DNA of 64,000 nucleotides from the NCBI RefSeq assembly GCF_027622855.1, contig NZ_JAPZVR010000002.1, positions 576,681 to 640,680 of the forward strand, given 5' to 3'. The notes beneath the pieces are model-generated. The model was not told the origin of the DNA and ran no database searches. It worked only from the letters and a program-made list of their open reading frames with translations. Origin of the DNA: Glycomyces algeriensis (GTDB taxonomy: Bacteria; Actinomycetota; Actinomycetes; Mycobacteriales; Micromonosporaceae). The translations under genes were made by a program, and so were the position numbers. Below are positions 10,435-17,730 of this stretch, piece after piece (positions within the stretch are counted from its first letter, which is position 1; every line of letters begins with the position of its first letter).

Positions 10435-10467
10435 AGGGGCGCGTCGGGATCAACCCGACGCGCCCCT
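10435..10467 (+). terminator. Terminator of lpdA-sucB
   Basis: A perfect 14-bp stem (10435-10448 with 10454-10467) around ATCAA, 20 bases after the sucB stop. Confidence 0.8.
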
Positions 10468-10604
10468 GCTGCGTGCAAATGCCACAGTCCTGCATCTGCA
10501 GGCGGCCTCCACAAGTCGCGACGCCTACCCGTAACCGGCAAAGCGTGTCCTCGTTGTTCCTACAACCCACCTTTTGTGACCCCACGCGGAAGTTAGGAAC
10601 TCGA

Positions 10605-11036
10605 ATGTCGATCGAGTACAACGAACTCCTCGCCATGTTGATGGAGACACGCCCCGAATTCGCGACCGAACTGTACAACTGGACCGACGGCCCCGACCTT
10701 CCCGACTACGACGCCATCACCGTCTCCCGCAGGACACTCACCCTGCCCGAGCAGCCGAACCTCCTCCGCGTCTGCGTCGCGGCGGCCTACTCCAAAGGCG
10801 ACGAGCGGGTCGTCGCCCTCCTGTTCGACGCCGTGCTGCAGCCCGATCCCGCGCAGGCCGAGTCGTGGCTCCGGTTCATGACGGACGCGCAGCGGGCACT
10901 GAGCTGCATGGTGGTCTTCGTCGTGCTGTGCCGCGACGCGAAGACCGCCGACTGGGCCCTCACCTACAGCGCCGTCGGCGACATCGGCTGCTATGTACTG
11001 CCGGTGGTGATTCCCTCCTTGCTCGCGAACGCATAG
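10605..11036 (+). CDS. Hypothetical protein, 143 aa
   Basis: Unrecognised. The ATG at 10605 begins MSIEYNELLAMLMETRPEFA; the open frame reaches back to 10473 but that part overlaps the sucB terminator side and reads as non-coding. The sequence is acidic and probably helical, with a repeated VV/LL-rich second half (SCMVVFVVLCR, CYVLPVVIPSLLANA) that is not a clear membrane segment. It may be a small effector- or immunity-like protein; no motif supports a function. A poly-C tract begins directly after its stop codon. Confidence 0.55.
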   Translation: MSIEYNELLAMLMETRPEFATELYNWTDGPDLPDYDAITVSRRTLTLPEQPNLLRVCVAAAYSKGDERVVALLFDAVLQPDPAQAESWLRFMTDAQRALSCMVVFVVLCRDAKTADWALTYSAVGDIGCYVLPVVIPSLLANA

Positions 11037-11054
11037 AATGAGACCCGGCCCACG

Positions 11055-11157
<103 letters not shown>

Positions 11158-11239
11158 CCGCTCGCATTCCCAGCGGTCGACAGCGATGCCGCCGCAACGC
11201 CTCCGCCTCTGTCGCACCCACATGGGACGCTTGAAAAAC

Positions 11240-11480
11240 GGGGGGCCTTCCCGATGCCCGTTTTGCAGGCTGACGCCGGGACACTCCTAATCCCCCGGTC
11301 CACTGTCGGACTCGCGCGAGATCATCGCAGTCGGGGGGCCTTCCGAGTGTCCGATTTGAAGGCTGACGCCCGGACGCTCCCAATCCCCCAGGCCACTGTC
11401 AGACCCCCGAGAGACCATTGCAGTCGGGGGGCCTTCCAAGTGTCCGATTTGAAGGCTGACGCCGGAATCGCCCCACCTCC
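11240..11480. repeat. 93-bp tandem repeat, two full copies and one partial
   Basis: Copies begin at 11240, 11333 and 11426, each with GGGGGGCCTTCC; the spacing is exactly 93 bases both times. Copies 2 and 3 are near identical over the first 40 bases (GTCCGATTTGAAGGCTGACG). The third loses similarity at about 11468. Copy 1 is the most diverged. Together with the poly-C tract this fills the 490-base gap between the genes at 10605 and 11528. 93 is a multiple of 3, so a spurious open frame persists through it. Confidence 0.9.
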
Positions 11481-11527
11481 CGGCTAAACCCGTTGCGGCA
11501 CCACCGGAGCCCGTCCACACTCAACCC

Positions 11528-12499
11528 ATGTCCCGATTCGGACCCACGGTCCCCTACGATGCCACCGCCGTCCGCGCCACCTGGCCGACACTCCCCCGGT
11601 ACGTCCAAGAGCGCATCATCGCCGAACTCGGCGGCAAGCCCGCCGACATCCGCATGGCCGGCGGCGGCTTCAGCAGCGGCTTCGCCGCCCGCGTCCGCGC
11701 CGAATCGGGCGCCGAGCTCTTCATCAAGGCCGCCGGGCCGGACAACTCCTTCGCGCTCGACGCCTTCCGCCAGGAAGCCCGCGTCAACGCCGCACTCCCC
11801 CAAGGTGTCCCGGCGCCGCGCCTCGAGTTCGCCGCCGATTTCGAGGACTGGACCGTCCTCGGCTTCGAAGCCGTCGACGGCCGCGCCCCGACCCTCCCGA
11901 TGGACGCACGCGACCTCGACCTCATGCTCGACGCCTGGGCCGCGGCCGCCGCCGCCCTCACCCCCGCCCCGCAGGCGCTGCTCGACCTCGGCGTCAGCGC
12001 TCGCCCCGTCGACCACAAGCTGCGCCAGTTCGCGTTCGTCGCGGCCGGCGGCGTCGACCCGTTCCCGATCCCGGCCGCATTCGAAGGCCGCATCGACGAG
12101 CTCGCGGCGCTCGAACAGGGCATCGATGCCGCCCTCACCGCCGACTCCGTCATGCACTTCGACCTGCGCCCGGACAACATGATCGTCGGCGCCGAGCAGG
12201 CCTGGATCTGCGACTGGAACTGGGTGGAGGTCCACTCGACCTGGTTCGACACCGCGTGCTTCCTCATTGCGGCCCATGGCGACGGCCATGACGCCGACGC
12301 GCTCTTCTGGGCCCATCCGACCGCAGCGGGCGTCACCGCCGACGAGCTCGACACCGCACTCGTCTCGATCACCGGCTACTACCTCAGCCAGGCGGTCGAT
12401 CCCCCGATCCCCGGCGTCTCGCCGCACCTCCGCGCCCACCAGCGCTGGAGCGGCCTCGCCGCCGCCGACTGGCTCGCCCAGCGACGAGGCTGGACGTGA
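11528..12499 (+). CDS. Aminoglycoside phosphotransferase-like kinase (copy 1)
   Basis: Protein-kinase-fold small-molecule kinase, 323 aa. AGGGFSSGFAARV is the glycine-rich ATP loop, ELFIKAAGP carries the ATP-binding Lys, HFDLRPDNMIV is the catalytic HxDxxxxN (Brenner) motif, and WICDWNW is the DxD-type metal motif. It is paralogous along its length to the next gene, with which it overlaps by GTGA. Family known; substrate unknown. It could phosphorylate an antibiotic, an amino-sugar or another metabolite. Confidence 0.85.
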   Translation: MSRFGPTVPYDATAVRATWPTLPRYVQERIIAELGGKPADIRMAGGGFSSGFAARVRAESGAELFIKAAGPDNSFALDAFRQEARVNAALPQGVPAPRLEFAADFEDWTVLGFEAVDGRAPTLPMDARDLDLMLDAWAAAAAALTPAPQALLDLGVSARPVDHKLRQFAFVAAGGVDPFPIPAAFEGRIDELAALEQGIDAALTADSVMHFDLRPDNMIVGAEQAWICDWNWVEVHSTWFDTACFLIAAHGDGHDADALFWAHPTAAGVTADELDTALVSITGYYLSQAVDPPIPGVSPHLRAHQRWSGLAAADWLAQRRGWT

Positions 12500-13542
12500 C
12501 CGGCCCGGGCTCCGAGCCGCAGGCAGCGACCACCACTGGAGCCCAGGATCGGACGGCGCCTCGCGCTGCCGTGCCCGCGACGGATTACGGCGTACCGCTC
12601 GACTACGCCGCCACCGCGATCCGGCCCGCGTACTCCACGCTGCCCGCGTCCGTACGCACCCGCGTCGCCGCCGAGCTGGGCGGCGAACCGGTCACCGTCG
12701 ACATCGCAGGCGGCGGCTTCACCACCGGCTTCGCGGGCCGCCTCAAGGCCGCCTCGGGGACCGAGCTCTTCGTCAAAGCCGCAGGGCCGCACCCTGTCGA
12801 GGTCCACGGCCTCTACCGCGACGAAGCCCGCGTCACCGCCGCGCTCCCGCCGGAGATCGATGCCCCGGCCGTCCGGTTCCACGCCGACATCGACGGCTGG
12901 TCCGTCAGCGGATACGAAGCGCTCCAAGGCGAACCGCTGACGCTCCCGATGCGTCCCGAGACCCTCGACCGCATGCTCGAGACGTGGGCGAGGGCCGCGA
13001 GGGCGCTCAATCCGCCGCCGCCGGACCTCGTCGCGTGCGGGATCCGCCCCAAGACCGCCGAGAACCTCAGCTTCTTCCAGAACGTCGCCAACGGCAGTGC
13101 CGCACCGATCCCGCTGCCGCCGAAGCTCGACGGGCGCTGGGCCGAACTGGCGGCGATCGAGACCGGCATCGACCGCATCCTCGCCACCGACCAGGTGACC
13201 CACGGCGATCTGCGGCCCGACAACTTCTTCCTCGGCGAGGAGCGGGCCTGGATCTGCGACTGGTCCAAGCCCCGATACACGCCGCCCTGGGTTGACACGG
13301 TCAACGTGCTGATCATCGCGCACGGCGACGGCCACGACGCGGAGCACCGCTTCTGGTCCCACCCGACCTCCGACGGCGTCACCGGCGACGAGCTCGACAC
13401 GATGCTGGCCGCGATCACCGGTGCGCTGCTCGACGGCTGGGAGGACGCGCCGAAGAGCATCGTCTCTCCCGCGATCCACGACCATATGCGCTGGGCGGCA
13501 CTCGCGGCGGCCGACTGGCTCGCGCGGCGGCGCGGCTGGTGA
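12496..13542 (+). CDS. Aminoglycoside phosphotransferase-like kinase (copy 2)
   Basis: Second copy of a tandem pair, 348 aa, GTG start overlapping the previous stop by 4 bases. It has an extra 30-residue N-terminus before the shared core. Same motif order: AGGGFTTGFAGRL, ELFVKAAGP, THGDLRPDNFFLG (catalytic HxDxxxxN) and WICDWSKP. The C-terminal AALAAADWLARRRGW closely matches the SGLAAADWLAQRRGW of copy 1, indicating duplication in place. Both copies keep catalytic residues, so both are probably active. Substrate unknown. Confidence 0.85.
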   Translation: MTGPGSEPQAATTTGAQDRTAPRAAVPATDYGVPLDYAATAIRPAYSTLPASVRTRVAAELGGEPVTVDIAGGGFTTGFAGRLKAASGTELFVKAAGPHPVEVHGLYRDEARVTAALPPEIDAPAVRFHADIDGWSVSGYEALQGEPLTLPMRPETLDRMLETWARAARALNPPPPDLVACGIRPKTAENLSFFQNVANGSAAPIPLPPKLDGRWAELAAIETGIDRILATDQVTHGDLRPDNFFLGEERAWICDWSKPRYTPPWVDTVNVLIIAHGDGHDAEHRFWSHPTSDGVTGDELDTMLAAITGALLDGWEDAPKSIVSPAIHDHMRWAALAAADWLARRRGW

Positions 13543-13782
13543 TCACTCCGCGGTGAACAGCTCCGACGCGCTCGAAACGAACGGGGCCCTGAACAGCCAC
13601 GACTCGATGAGCGCATCGTCGGTGCACGCGGCGAAGCGCGCCCGCTCCTCGTCGCTGAGCCGCACGCCGTTCCCGTCGAGGAACGCCAGCACCGCCCTCA
13701 CCAGCCTCGCCCGGGTCTCGACGCGGACCGTCTCGCGGCCCGCCGCGTGGGCTTCGGCGCGTTCAAGTGGCATGTTCCTCAT
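13543..13782 (-). CDS. Small protein resembling the C-terminus of Rpn/DUF4351 proteins
   Basis: 79 aa, convergent with the kinase pair and ending on the very next base after that stop. The segment LSDEERARFAACTDDALIESWLFRA followed by ASELF resembles the C-terminal helical tail (ILACTDLDQLDRWLxRA...ADELF type) found behind PD-(D/E)XK nuclease modules of the Rpn/PDDEXK transposase-related family. No nuclease domain is present here, so it is either a stand-alone tail gene or the remnant of a longer gene. Start uncertain: ATG at 13782 or 13773. Confidence 0.5.
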   Translation of the reverse strand: MRNMPLERAEAHAAGRETVRVETRARLVRAVLAFLDGNGVRLSDEERARFAACTDDALIESWLFRAPFVSSASELFTAE

Positions 13783-13935
13783 GGACTCACGCTAAGCGGC
13801 AACAGGACCGAGCGCGGGAACTGCGAATCGTGTCGCTTGTCAGTTTCGCGACATTTGCGACATGGGCAATCCGGGGACTCCCAATATTCAGGAAGTTTCT
13901 CCCACATAATAGACTCGATTCGTTAAGGTCGCTGC

Positions 13936-14751
13936 ATGGCGAAAGAGACTGCGACCTACATCCACGGTCACCACGAATCCGTACTGCGTTCCCACGCATG
14001 GCGAACGGCGGAGAACTCGGCGGCATACCTGCTGCCCGAACTGCGTTCGGACAGCACGATCCTCGACATCGGCTGCGGTCCAGGGACCATCTCGGCCGAC
14101 TTCGCCGCGCTCGTCCCGGACGGCCATGTCACGGCGGTCGACTACGCACCGGCCATCGTGGAGCAGGCCGCGAAGGAAGCGGCGTCGCGGGGCGTCGCGA
14201 ACATGACCTTCGAGGTGGCCGACGTCCACGGTCTCGAGTACGCCGACGACACGTTCGACGTGGTCCACGCCCACCAGGTGCTCCAGCATGTGGGCGACCC
14301 GGTCCAGGCCTTGAGAGAAATGCGGCGGGCGGCCAAGCCGGGTGGCGTGGTCGCGGTGCGCGACAGCGACTATCGGGCGTTCACCTGGTTCCCGGCTTCA
14401 GCGGGCCTGAGCAAATGGCTGGACTTGTATGAGGAGGTCGCCAGGGCAGGCGGAGGCGAGCCGGACGCCGGCCGCATGCTGAAAGCGTGGGCGCTGCGGG
14501 CCGGATTCGCTGAGAAGGCGGTCAAGGCCACCTCGACGACCTGGACCTTCAGCGACCAGCAGGAGCGGGACTGGTGGGGCGGCCTCTGGGCCGACCGGGC
14601 GCTGCACTCCGACTTCGCCAAGCAGGCCGTCGCGGGCGGGCATGCCGTTCAGGAAGAGCTGCAAGCCATCTCTGACGCGTGGAAGGCCTGGGGCGCGAAC
14701 CCCGAGAGCTGGCTGATGATCCCGCATGGAGAACTCCTGGCGAGAGTCTGA
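13936..14751 (+). CDS. Class I SAM-dependent methyltransferase (UbiE/COQ5-like)
   Basis: 271 aa. SAM-binding motif I is ILDIGCGPGTISADF (about residues 41-55), the acidic end of beta-2 is VTAVDYAP, and VVHAHQVLQHVGDP is the motif-IV region followed by the post-motif REMRRAAKPGGVVAVRD. The C-terminal 110 residues are Trp-rich and would form the substrate cap. No adjacent biosynthetic genes indicate a substrate. A heptamer repeat and a terminator follow the stop. Confidence 0.88.
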   Translation: MAKETATYIHGHHESVLRSHAWRTAENSAAYLLPELRSDSTILDIGCGPGTISADFAALVPDGHVTAVDYAPAIVEQAAKEAASRGVANMTFEVADVHGLEYADDTFDVVHAHQVLQHVGDPVQALREMRRAAKPGGVVAVRDSDYRAFTWFPASAGLSKWLDLYEEVARAGGGEPDAGRMLKAWALRAGFAEKAVKATSTTWTFSDQQERDWWGGLWADRALHSDFAKQAVAGGHAVQEELQAISDAWKAWGANPESWLMIPHGELLARV

Positions 14752-14763
14752 CCGCAGGGGCCG

Positions 14764-14854
14764 CTGCGCCCTGCGCCCTGCGCCCTGCGCCCTGCGCCCT
14801 GCGCCCTGCGCCCTGCGCCCTGCGCCCTGCGCCCTGCGCCCTGCGCCCTGCGCC
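14764..14854. repeat. Perfect heptanucleotide tandem repeat, 13 copies
   Basis: CTGCGCC repeated 13 times without error (91 bases), starting 12 bases after the methyltransferase stop and ending 15 bases before the terminator hairpin. Perfect copies suggest active slippage and a length that may differ between isolates. Confidence 0.95.
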
Positions 14855-14869
14855 AACCTGAGTATCCCA

Positions 14870-14912
14870 AAGCCGGTGGGGCGGAACGTTTCGTGTTCCG
14901 CCCCACCGGCTT
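14870..14912 (+). terminator. Terminator of the methyltransferase gene
   Basis: An 18-bp stem, 14870-14887 with 14895-14912, around a 7-base loop. Placed directly after the heptamer repeat. Confidence 0.8.
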
Positions 14913-15020
14913 CTACATCAGCCCGCATCACTCGAACAGTGAAACTGTCGGTGCCTGTATCTACACTTTCTGCAACGAGGCGTACTCGCCCCGACAACTG
15001 CACAACAACTGGAGGCACCG

Positions 15021-15329
15021 ATGTCCGCACCCGAACTCGATCACCTCGCAGAATCCATAACCGCGCTCGCCGGCGCCCGCAAACGCATCCCGCTCAATCA
15101 CCTGCTCCGCGAGACCGCGCTGAACATCCTCATCCTCGCGCGCATCGCGTCGAACCGCCTGGACGACCGACTCCGCCGCGAGGAGATCGAGTCCGCGACC
15201 GACCACCTCGTCACCCAGCTCCGCCACGCCGCTTGGGAACTGCCGGCCCCACTCCCGCCGGCACCGCCCTCGCCGCCGGACCCGTCACCGCCCCCGACCT
15301 CACCGCCGTCGCTACCGCCGACGCGCTGA
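15021..15329 (+). CDS. Hypothetical protein with proline-rich tail, 102 aa
   Basis: ATG with a good ribosome binding site (GGAGG, 6 bases upstream). Residues 1-70 look helical and soluble (RIPLNHLLRETALNILILAR); the last 30 are almost only Pro, Ser and Ala (PAPLPPAPPSPPDPSPPP). No family recognised. It is convergent with the thioesterase gene 16 bases further on. Confidence 0.6.
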   Translation: MSAPELDHLAESITALAGARKRIPLNHLLRETALNILILARIASNRLDDRLRREEIESATDHLVTQLRHAAWELPAPLPPAPPSPPDPSPPPTSPPSLPPTR

Positions 15330-15345
15330 TCGAGACTGCCGCGGC

Positions 15346-15870
15346 TCACTTCACGGCATTGATGCGGGTCGCGGCGGTCCACTCCAGCAGCCACTCGGGC
15401 ACCTGCAGGCCGGCCGGGAAGCCGCCGGCGAGCTTCTCCAGCTCCTCGTGCTCCACCGAGCCCCCGGACCGCTTGAGGAACCGAGTTCGTACGAAAGCCT
15501 GGGCGTACACCGTGTCGCCGACGCAGAAGGTCTGCTCGATGTACCCCCACCGCTCGTCGAACCCGAGCACCCGGGTCCGAAGCTGGAACATCTGCCACGG
15601 CCGCAACGACTTCCGGTAGGTGATGGTCTGCCCGGCCACTACCGGGTACCAGCCCTGCTCCTTCATCTTCGCCCAGAACCCGGATCGCATCATCAGGTCG
15701 ATCCGGCCAAGGTCCATGATCGTCAAATATCGCCCATTAGTCATGTGCCCCAATGGATCGAGATCGTTCGGCATCACTCGGAAAGGAGTCGTGGCCGTAT
15801 CCCACACCTGCAACGCCTCCCGACGACGCAAGCGCATCCACAGAAGGAGTAGCCGAAAGTAGAGGTTCAT
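15346..15870 (-). CDS. Acyl-CoA thioesterase-like protein (hotdog fold, THEM6-like)
   Basis: 174 aa. After a hydrophobic N-terminal segment (MNLYFRLLLLWMRL), NDLDPLGHMTNGRYLTIMDL is the typical active-site stretch of the 4HBT_2/THEM6 group (Asp followed by HxxNxxY). VVAGQTITYRKSLRPWQMF and TRVLGFDERWGYIEQ complete the hotdog fold. It likely hydrolyses acyl-CoA or acyl-carrier thioesters near the membrane. No pathway genes adjoin it. Confidence 0.8.
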   Translation of the reverse strand: MNLYFRLLLLWMRLRRREALQVWDTATTPFRVMPNDLDPLGHMTNGRYLTIMDLGRIDLMMRSGFWAKMKEQGWYPVVAGQTITYRKSLRPWQMFQLRTRVLGFDERWGYIEQTFCVGDTVYAQAFVRTRFLKRSGGSVEHEELEKLAGGFPAGLQVPEWLLEWTAATRINAVK

Positions 15871-15995
15871 CAGAGCACCACCGAGAGTCCTGTAGGCATG
15901 CTGAGCCGGCAGAGAAAGTTACCCGACAGTAGCATAACGAAGCCGCAGGAAGAAATCCTTGGCCTGCAGACGTGCACCGCCGTTACCATCCGAAG

Positions 15996-16736
15996 ATGAT
16001 CGAACTCACCGACCACTTCAGCGGCCGAGCGGCGGCCACCTACGACCAGAGTTCATCCGAGATGTTCGCACCCGAGAAGGTCGACCCGGTCGTCGACGTC
16101 CTTGCCGAACTGGCGGGAACCGGCCGCGCACTCGAGTTCGCTTCCGGCACAGGCAGAATCGCCCTCCCACTCGCGGCTCGCGGTATCCCGGTCAGCGGCA
16201 TCGACCTCTCGCCGGACATGACCGCCGAGCTGCGCGCCAAACCAGGCGGCCAGGACCTCGACATCACGATCGGCGACATCGCGTCCACCCGCATCGACGG
16301 CGACTTCCGCGTGGTCTACCTCGTGTTCAACACGATCGGCAACCTCACCTCACAGGACGCACAAGTCGCCTGCTTTGCGAACGCCGCGGCCCACCTCGAA
16401 CCCGGCGGCTACTTCGTCATCGAAACCGGCGTGCCGAAACTCCGCGCCCTCCCACCGGGCCAGAACGCAGTGCCGTTCGCAGTCGGGCCACGCAATTTCG
16501 CCTTCGACCTCTACGACTGCGCGACCCAGCAGATGAGCTCCAACTACATCACCCTCAACGACGACGGCACCGCCCGCCAGAAGTCCATCCCGTTCCGCTA
16601 CACCTGGCCCGCCGAACTCGACCTCATGGCCCGCCTCGCCGGCATGACCCTCCGCAACCGCTGGCAAGACTGGACCGCCACCCCCTTCACCCACGACAGC
16701 CAAACCCACATCTCCATCTGGCAAAAACCCGCCTGA
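15996..16736 (+). CDS. Class I SAM-dependent methyltransferase
   Basis: 246 aa. Motif I is RALEFASGTGRIALPLAARG with VSGIDLSPDM as the beta-2 acidic motif; IGDIASTRIDGDF and LEPGGYFVIETGVPKL follow. The pattern (ATYDQSSSEMF start, VYLVFNTIGNLTSQ) is of the general methyltransferase_25 type. ATG at 15996 gives the usual N-terminus; another in-frame start lies 24 bases upstream and no clear ribosome binding site decides. Unrelated in detail to the methyltransferase at 13936. Substrate unknown. Confidence 0.82.
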   Translation: MIELTDHFSGRAAATYDQSSSEMFAPEKVDPVVDVLAELAGTGRALEFASGTGRIALPLAARGIPVSGIDLSPDMTAELRAKPGGQDLDITIGDIASTRIDGDFRVVYLVFNTIGNLTSQDAQVACFANAAAHLEPGGYFVIETGVPKLRALPPGQNAVPFAVGPRNFAFDLYDCATQQMSSNYITLNDDGTARQKSIPFRYTWPAELDLMARLAGMTLRNRWQDWTATPFTHDSQTHISIWQKPA

Positions 16737-17013
16737 GACTGCCGCTTCGGGAATAACAGCTCCAAGGTCCCTGCTGACGCATTCGGCTTTGAGACCGACC
16801 GAATGAACGGACCTGATCGAGCCATGAAATCGATCGACCACTTCGACTTCTCGACGCTCGACTGAGGATCGCGCCGTGGATTCGAATTATCCAGTCTCCT
16901 GAGTTCCGCTCCAGCATGAAGCGCTTCGGAAATGCGATGGCGATTTTCGGCCAGCACTTGTTGTGGCGGGCGGGTTGGGTTGGGGGTCGGAGCGATCTGG
17001 CTGGGAGGCCGTT

Positions 17014-17655
17014 GTGCATGTTCGTGCGGATCTCAAGGTGTTGTACTTCGGGACGCCGGTGGTGTTGATCGGTAGTCGGAACCCTGACGGGTCGGCGAAT
17101 CTGGCGCCGATGTCGTCGGCGTGGTGGTTGGGGCAGTCGTGCATGCTCGGGATGGGGAGCCGGTCGCGGACGACGGCGAACCTGTTGCGGGAGCGCGAGT
17201 GCGTGTTGAACCTGGTGGCCTCCGATATGGCCGCCGCGGTTGATCGGCTCGCGCCGTTGACCGGGTCTGATCCGGTGCCGGAGGGCAAGCTCGCGAAGGG
17301 GTATCGGTTCGAAGCCGACAAGTTCGGGGCGGCCGGGTTGACCGAGCAGGAGTCGGAGCTCGTGCAGGCGCCGCGGGTCGCGGAGTGCCCGATTCAGTTG
17401 GAGTGCGTCGTGGAGGAGGCGCACGTGTTCGGCGGTACGGCCACGGCGTTCGAGGTGCGGGTGGTGCGGGCGCATGTCGAGGAGCGGCTCGTGATCCCGG
17501 GGACCGACTACATCGATCCGGTGGCGTGGGATCCGCTGATCATGAAGTTCTGCGAGTACTTCGGGGAGGGAGCGAACGTCGCGCCCTCGTCGCTCGCGTC
17601 CGCTTGGCGGATGCCGCATCAGCGGTTGCGTGAGGAGCGGGCTTCGGTGAGTTGA
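17014..17655 (+). CDS. Flavin reductase-like FMN-binding protein
   Basis: 213 aa. VLYFGTPVVLIGSRNPDGSA then LAPMSSAWWLG and SRTTANLLRERECVLNL fit the split-barrel flavin-reductase-like domain (DIM6/NTAB group) that binds FMN. GTG at 17014 is chosen because GGGAGG lies 5 bases upstream; the open frame reaches a further GTG at 16963 without a site. A dehydrogenase gene follows 75 bases later and may be co-transcribed. It may be an NAD(P)H:flavin reductase or an FMN-binding oxidoreductase for a small molecule. Confidence 0.78.
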   Translation: MHVRADLKVLYFGTPVVLIGSRNPDGSANLAPMSSAWWLGQSCMLGMGSRSRTTANLLRERECVLNLVASDMAAAVDRLAPLTGSDPVPEGKLAKGYRFEADKFGAAGLTEQESELVQAPRVAECPIQLECVVEEAHVFGGTATAFEVRVVRAHVEERLVIPGTDYIDPVAWDPLIMKFCEYFGEGANVAPSSLASAWRMPHQRLREERASVS

Positions 17656-17730
17656 CGGGTGTTCGCGGTACTGGCATATTGACGCTACGCGCCAGTAGGC
17701 GTTGTATCTGCTGCTGGGGAGGCGCGGGCG

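Noticed and set aside
7235-10678. 1147-codon minus-strand open frame
   Set aside because: Antisense to lpdA and sucB, low-complexity composition, crosses a strong terminator, no domain.
11240-11480. CRISPR array
   Set aside because: Units are contiguous 93-mers without unique spacers and no cas genes are near.
16737-17013. Possible small gene or ncRNA between the methyltransferase and the flavin-reductase-like gene
   Set aside because: Frames on both strands lack good starts and no hairpin or repeat is evident; nothing can be supported.
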